In this document: piece by piece, positions 61,101 to 64,000 of the stretch
How positions within the stretch are numbered: position 1 is the stretch's first letter
Layout of the letters: each line of letters begins with the position of its first letter
Source of the DNA: RH-AL1 sp965277355
GTDB taxonomy: Bacteria; Pseudomonadota; Alphaproteobacteria; Rhizobiales; Beijerinckiaceae
Length of the DNA stretch: 64,000 bases
Assembly (NCBI GenBank): GCA_965277355.1
Contig: CBDICN010000001.1
Span: forward strand, 682,001-746,000
Direction: 5' to 3'
The notes under the pieces: model-generated
What the model was told of the DNA's origin: nothing
What the model saw: only the letters and a program-made list of their open reading frames with translations
The model's database searches: none
Translations under genes and position numbers: made by a program

Positions 61101-61272
61101 TACCCTGCCCGGCTTCGCGCAGGCGACCGTAAAGGTCGATCGCCGCCCAGCGCGCAAGGATTTCCGGCTCCTTCTTAGGCAGGCCGGCGCGCATCGGGAA
61201 GTCGGTCTTCGGGAGGAAGAGCGTGTTCGAATAATCCACGCCGGCCGCCGCGTCCGTCTCGGTCTTGGTCAT
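58120..61272 (-). CDS. ileS: Isoleucyl-tRNA synthetase with a repeat-encoded insertion
   Basis: 1050 residues, longer than the usual 930-1000. Class I motifs are PYANGNIHIGHALN (HIGH) and GRKMSKSVGN (KMSKS), with the editing domain (IWTTTPWTVPANRA) between. Residues about 488-523 (from SPHGEEPRRGV to APHHEGG) are the translation of a 105-base palindromic repeat at 59702-59806 and have no place in the family. Codon usage is AT-richer at about 60285-60600. The C-terminus keeps GRKCARSWR but lacks a full zinc site. ATG 61272 is the standard start. Upstream of lspA. Confidence 0.95.
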   Translation of the reverse strand: MTKTETDAAAGVDYSNTLFLPKTDFPMRAGLPKKEPEILARWAAIDLYGRLREAGQGRPKFVLHDGPPYANGNIHIGHALNKILKDLVTRSQQMSGKDSNYVPGWDCHGLPIEWKIEEEYRAKGRNKDDVPVVAFRRQCREFARRWVDIQHEEFVRLGVAGDWAHPYETMSFSAEATIAREIMAFAENGLLYRGSKPVMWSVVEKTALAEAEVEYEDHVSDTVFVAFPVEAVGAVGLGENLVPGSKPSNPNNDAFKKSSILIWTTTPWTVPANRAISYSTKIAYAVYEITSAPKGNWAATGSNYVLAEALAESVFKAAKVYAYQKVCDVPSDYLQHVTAAHPLAAFGYGFKVPLFDGDHVTADAGTGFVHTAPSHGRDDFDIWTANTRRLRAENIDTRIPYTVDADGFLTADAPGFEGRRVIDDKGAKGDANEAVIQALIAAGNLVARGKLKHQYPHSWRSKKPLIFRNTPQWFIALDQKFTLAPSSISPHGEEPRRGVSNQEGGPANDTLVVRDALRAPHHEGGGAAGAGQNQPTLRGIALDEIARTRWVPAAGETRITGMIANRPDWVVSRQRAWGVPIAIFVDKEHRPLVDAVVNARILDAFEHEGADAWYAAGARERFLEDRADEDWRKIDDVLDVWFDSGSTHAFTLEDPKQFPGLAGIRRLRDGGADEVMYLEGSDQHRGWFHSSLLESCGTRGRAPYDAVLTHGFVLDEHGRKMSKSVGNVVAPQTVIKEAGADILRLWVAASDYSDDLRIGPEILKTFVETYKKLRNTIRWMLGALGHYEPERTVAFESLDELERLMLHRLAELDGDIHEAYARFDYKRVVARLSMFLATDLSAFYFDVRKDALYCDPPSSRRRRAALETIEQIFRCVTLWLAPILAFTAEEAWLSRYPDAVSVHLEGFPELPEVWRDDALAARWERVRAVRGVVTGALEIERAQKRIGASLEASPVVYVADAALRDQLGGIDFADVCITSDVAVEAGDGPAGAFRLPDVPGVAVVPRRAEGRKCARSWRISPLVGSDADYPDVTPRDAAALRELKQLGRLA
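59702..59806. repeat. Palindromic repeat, family C, in frame within ileS
   Basis: Arms 59702-59744 and 59762-59806 are inverted copies: ccctcatggtgaggagc...gtctcgaacca-cgaggg against its complement, differing mainly at the tip (gcgcagc against cccgcagggg), with a 17-base spacer. The element has no stop in the ileS frame and adds about 35 codons between two conserved parts of the synthetase. Confidence 0.9.
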
Positions 61273-61372
61273 AGGGCTGCTTTTAGAGGATGACGGCGCG
61301 GGGGCAAGGCGGCTTGCGCGACCGGCTCGATTTCGGCTTCTCATTGTACATACATTGGTGCATGCTTGCGTG

Positions 61373-61657
61373 ATGAAGCTCGTCGGCTTCGAATGGGACG
61401 ACGGGAACCGGCACAAGCGGCATGGCGTCTCGGTGGCGGAGATCGAGGCGCTTTTCGCAAGCTCGCCTCCGATCGCCCCGGATCCCCACCATTCCGAGCA
61501 GGAGGACCGGTTCATCGCTGTCGGGCGAACCCGCCAAGGCCGCGCCGTCTTCGTGGCGTTCACGTTGCGAGGCGCCGATCGACAGCTCGTCCGGCCGATC
61601 AGCGCCCGCTTCATGCATCGCAAGGAAAGCGAAGCCTATGACCAGGAAGGTGCCTAG
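61373..61657 (+). CDS. brnT: BrnT family type II toxin
   Basis: 94 residues. BrnT signature: FEWDDGNRHKRHGVSVAEIEALF at the start, RFIAVGRTRQGRAVFVAFTLRG in the sheet region, and RPISARFMHRKESEAYD at the end, the RelE-like ribonuclease fold. The ATG at 61373 follows an AT-rich region with tgtacatacat that may be the promoter and autoregulatory site. The antitoxin gene overlaps its 3' end by 20 bases in the usual toxin-first BrnTA order. Confidence 0.93.
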   Translation: MKLVGFEWDDGNRHKRHGVSVAEIEALFASSPPIAPDPHHSEQEDRFIAVGRTRQGRAVFVAFTLRGADRQLVRPISARFMHRKESEAYDQEGA

Positions 61658-61910
61658 ACTGCCGACCGACGAGGAAGCCGAGCGTTTCCTCGCGCAGGAC
61701 CTCTCCGATCTCGATTTCTCGCAGTTCAAGCCGGTTCAGTTCGAATTCGAGGCCAAGGGCGAGCGCGTCAACATGCGATTGCCGAAATCGCTGCTCGTAG
61801 CCGTCAAGGCGGCCGCTTCGGAGCGGGGCATGCCCTACCAGCGCTTCATCCGGCAAACACTGGAACAGGCTGTCGGCTCGGAGCAGAAACCCGAAGGCTT
61901 GCCGCGCTAG
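61638..61910 (+). CDS. brnA: BrnA family antitoxin
   Basis: 90 residues. An acidic toxin-binding N-part (LPTDEEAERFLAQDLSDLDFSQ) precedes a ribbon-helix-helix C-part, KGERVNMRLPKSLLVAVKAAASERGMPYQRFIRQTLEQAV. This is a CopG/BrnA-type antitoxin that both neutralises BrnT and represses the operon. Overlaps brnT by 20 bases; translation is coupled. Confidence 0.92.
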   Translation: MTRKVPRLPTDEEAERFLAQDLSDLDFSQFKPVQFEFEAKGERVNMRLPKSLLVAVKAAASERGMPYQRFIRQTLEQAVGSEQKPEGLPR

Positions 61911-61922
61911 AAAACGCGCCCC

Positions 61923-62153
61923 TTACAACCCGCAGCAGCCCCCCTCGCCGGCGCGCCGCGCCTCCTGGATCGGCGGGCACGGCGCCGTGCCGTAGGAGCA
62001 GAACACGCAGCAGTCGCCCGGCTTGGGGCGCAGCATGTGTCCGCAGGCGCACGGATAGCGGATCATGCAGGCATTGGTCGGCATGGTTTCGGCGTGTAAC
62101 GCTCCACAGGACGGGCAGCGAAGCTCGGATCGCAGGATCAGGGGTTCGGTCAT
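61923..62153 (-). CDS. GDCCVxC domain protein
   Basis: 76 residues with ten cysteines: CPSCGALH, the central CACGH, and the family motif KPGDCCVFCSYG, ending GGCCGL. The first pair looks like half a zinc ribbon (CPSC...). Some relatives carry selenocysteine in the GDCCVxC motif; here both positions are TGC/TGT cysteine codons. Function unknown; proposed metal or redox roles. Gene lies between brnA (convergent, 12 bases) and the NDUFAF6-like gene upstream on the same strand. Confidence 0.85.
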   Translation of the reverse strand: MTEPLILRSELRCPSCGALHAETMPTNACMIRYPCACGHMLRPKPGDCCVFCSYGTAPCPPIQEARRAGEGGCCGL

Positions 62154-62165
62154 GGTCGGCGTATC

Positions 62166-62996
62166 CTACAGCCGCCGCGCCGCGTGCCACAGCACCCACT
62201 GCTTGCGCCAGGGCGGCAGCTCGATCGGCGTCACGAACGGGTTGAGCCCCGGCGTTTCCATCTTGCGCAGGTACGGCGCGCAGAAGAAAGCCGGGAGGCA
62301 GGCGGCGGCCGCCGGGCCGGCGGCGGCCAGTCCGGCCTGCATCGCCGCGAGGTGCGGGCGCACCCTGGCGCGCATGTCGTTCAGCACCATCCGCAGCAAG
62401 GGCGAGTTGCGGTGCGCAAGCACATGCTCGGGCGGCAGCCCGAACGTTTGCAGCACGTCGAGCGGCAGAAAAAGCTGGCCCTTCATGACCTGGTACGGCA
62501 GCGCGCGCAGCAGACCGGTCATGGCGTAGGCGCGGCCGGCCTCGGTGACGGCGGCCGGCGCCAGTTGCCCCGGCGCCAGCACTCGGGCGATGGCCTCGAA
62601 CAGTGTGGCCGACGTGTCGCGGGCGTAGTTGTCCAAGGCCTGCATCGAGGGCATCGGATCGTCGTAGAGGTCGAAGCCGCGCGCCTCGATCAGTGCCAGC
62701 AGAGCCGCCGCGTCGAGATTGAAGCGCGCGACGGTGTCGATGAGCGCTTCCGCCGCCGGATTGCCGGAGGGCGCGGCGTTGGTGATGGCATCGCGCCACC
62801 ATTGGTAGCGCACCTCGCCGAGCATCGGCTCGGACACCTGGTCCGGCACGCGGGCGATCTCGAGACTGAAGGCGAGCAACGCGTGCGCGTGCGGGCGGGC
62901 GGCTTGCGGCCAGTACAGGCTCGCCAGCCAGCGGTCGTTGTCGCCGCTCCGGACCTGTTCGCCGCAAAGCGCGTAGGCCTCGGCAAGCGCGCTCAA
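62166..62996 (-). CDS. Squalene/phytoene synthase-fold protein, NDUFAF6-like
   Basis: 276 residues of the phytoene/squalene synthase family. The first aspartate motif is missing: the corresponding region reads LEIARVPDQVSEPMLGEVRYQWWRDAI, the form found in NDUFAF6 (complex I assembly) proteins, and the second motif region reads LYDDPMPSMQALDNYARDTSA. It is thus probably not a terpene synthase. It lies 13 bases after the Mth938-like gene, whose mitochondrial homologue NDUFAF3 is also a complex I assembly factor. Confidence 0.82.
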   Translation of the reverse strand: MSALAEAYALCGEQVRSGDNDRWLASLYWPQAARPHAHALLAFSLEIARVPDQVSEPMLGEVRYQWWRDAITNAAPSGNPAAEALIDTVARFNLDAAALLALIEARGFDLYDDPMPSMQALDNYARDTSATLFEAIARVLAPGQLAPAAVTEAGRAYAMTGLLRALPYQVMKGQLFLPLDVLQTFGLPPEHVLAHRNSPLLRMVLNDMRARVRPHLAAMQAGLAAAGPAAAACLPAFFCAPYLRKMETPGLNPFVTPIELPPWRKQWVLWHAARRL

Positions 62997-63009
62997 CGCG
63001 CCGAGCCGA

Positions 63010-63390
63010 TCACGGTATGGCGAGGAGCGCCGCCGCGACCCGCCGTTTTTCCTCGAGCAGGATCGAGTAGGTGCGCGCGGCGGCCGCCGTCGTCATCGGC
63101 TCCGACGCGAGGCCGGCGGCGCGCAGCTTGTCGCGCAGCTCGAACAGCGGCAGCATCGTTTCGCCGGTGCCGATGAGGAGGTGCTCGATCGTACCCTTCG
63201 GCTCGGCGAGAACCCGGGCGAAGGCCTCGATGGTCAGGTCTTCGGGACCGTTCGCGTCCCAGGCGTAGATGCCGGACGGCAAGGCCAGGATCGGGCCGCG
63301 GTGCGACATGCCGCCGAAGCGGAAGCCGCCGGCGCCGTATCCTTCGATCGGGTGGGCACCGGGCAGAAAGCCGCCGCCCTCGATGGTCAT
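63010..63390 (-). CDS. Mth938-like (NDUFAF3 family) protein
   Basis: 126 residues. The motif GYGAGGFRFGGMSHRGPILALPSGIYAWD and the later EHLLIGTGETMLPL are typical of the Mth938/NDUFAF3 fold. In mitochondria NDUFAF3 works with NDUFAF4 in early complex I assembly; in alphaproteobacteria the gene is often found next to secDF, as here (22 bases downstream of secF). Confidence 0.92.
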   Translation of the reverse strand: MTIEGGGFLPGAHPIEGYGAGGFRFGGMSHRGPILALPSGIYAWDANGPEDLTIEAFARVLAEPKGTIEHLLIGTGETMLPLFELRDKLRAAGLASEPMTTAAAARTYSILLEEKRRVAAALLAIP

Positions 63391-63412
63391 GCCGCCCCCG
63401 ACGGCGGCGTGC

Positions 63413-64000
63413 TCACACCGAGGCCCGCGCCGGGCGGGCGTTGGACGGCCGCGAGACGACCGGTTCGGCCGTCGTCTCCGGGCGCAGGCCGAGGTAGATC
63501 AGCATCGGCGAGCAGATGAAGATCGACGAGTAGGTGGCGACGAAGATGCCCCACATCATGGCGAGCGAGAACGAGCGGATCACCTCGCCGCCGAACAGCA
63601 CCAGCGAGAGCAGAGCGAGGAACACGGTCGTCGCGGTCATGATGGTGCGCGGCAGCACGGCGTTGACGGACACGTCGATGAGCTCGTTGGTCGGCATCTT
63701 GCGGTACTTGCGCATCATCTCGCGGATACGGTCCAACACCACTACCGTCTCGTTGAGACTGTAGCCGACGATGGTCAGGATCGCCGCGATCGAGGTCGTG
63801 TTGAACTCGAGCTGCGTGACGGCGAAGAAGCCGACCGTCAGCAAAAGATCGTGCATGGTGGCGATGATGGCGCCCACCGCGAACTGCCACTCGAAACGGA
63901 ACCAGAGATAGCACAAGACCGCAATGATCGAGAGCACGACGCCGAGCGTTCCGGACTGCACGAGTTCGCCCGAAACCGTCGGCCCAACGAGAGCCCGCTG
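63413..64000 (-). CDS. secF: Protein-export membrane protein SecF, 5' part outside window
   Basis: The C-terminal 195 residues are present, open to the right edge (RALVGPTVSGELVQSG). Helices 2-6 of SecF follow, with SIAAILTIVGYSLNETVVVLDRIREMMRKYR and RTIMTATTVFLALLSLVLFGG, the SecF signature. With SecD it uses the proton gradient to drive late steps of Sec translocation. The Mth938-like and NDUFAF6-like genes follow on the same strand. Confidence 0.95.
   Translation of the reverse strand, partial: QRALVGPTVSGELVQSGTLGVVLSIIAVLCYLWFRFEWQFAVGAIIATMHDLLLTVGFFAVTQLEFNTTSIAAILTIVGYSLNETVVVLDRIREMMRKYRKMPTNELIDVSVNAVLPRTIMTATTVFLALLSLVLFGGEVIRSFSLAMMWGIFVATYSSIFICSPMLIYLGLRPETTAEPVVSRPSNARPARASV

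Overview
The window is high-GC bacterial chromosome, most likely from an alphaproteobacterium of the Hyphomicrobiales (Rhizobiales) type. The reasons are a single nuoA-N operon with 4-type spacing followed by birA, RNase J and methylmalonyl-CoA epimerase; homologues of mitochondrial complex I accessory factors (NDUFA12, NDUFAF3 and NDUFAF6 types); a B12-dependent ribonucleotide reductase; and several palindromic intergenic repeat families of the kind common in this order. No genus can be named from the sequence alone. No phage, insertion sequence, CRISPR array or rRNA operon is visible. One tRNA (Lys, TTT) is present.

Layout. 0-5 kb: a broken hypothetical gene at the left edge, murJ with a GtrB-like glycosyltransferase, an HpnK/ChbG-like deacetylase and a small DUF3606-like gene. 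5-8.3 kb: tRNA-Lys, a DUF1467 membrane protein, an L,D-transpeptidase, rluC, an NDUFA12-type gene and a secreted protein. 8.3-16 kb: transport and membrane genes (lrgA, a frameshifted lrgB, a PDZ protein, a YidB-like protein, an MFS permease, an ArsB/NhaD permease, a tandem YdcZ pair and a COG4705 protein with four internal repeats). 15.7-24 kb: an accessory-looking stretch with DUF29, a frameshifted nucleotidyltransferase and its partner, a frameshifted PIN protein, nrdJ, remnants and small secreted proteins. 24.6-32 kb: a YbdK-type ligase, ada, a divergent HxlR/azoR pair, and a four-gene quinoprotein relay operon divergent from a TetR regulator.

32-51.3 kb is the energy core on the minus strand. 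The transcription order is nuoA-B-C-[DUF2059]-D-[secreted Cys protein]-E-F-[coiled coil]-G-H-I-J-K-L-M-N-birA-rnj-mce. Three small non-nuo genes sit between the nuo genes. 51.5-64 kb: a slipin, a photolyase, a catalytic plus non-catalytic M16 peptidase pair, lspA, ileS, a BrnT/BrnA toxin-antitoxin pair, a GDCCVxC protein, NDUFAF6-like and NDUFAF3-like genes, and the 3' part of secF.

Recurring themes. (1) Palindromic repeats enter coding sequence: one sits in frame inside ileS, one forms the 3' end of nuoM, one may supply the start and N-terminus of a secreted protein, and one abuts the lspA start. (2) Several genes carry single-base frameshifts or a stop (left-edge gene, lrgB, nucleotidyltransferase, PIN gene, the coiled-coil gene in the nuo operon). 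These are either true decay or residual assembly errors. (3) A quinoprotein relay module lies here with no quinoprotein dehydrogenase or PQQ gene in the window.
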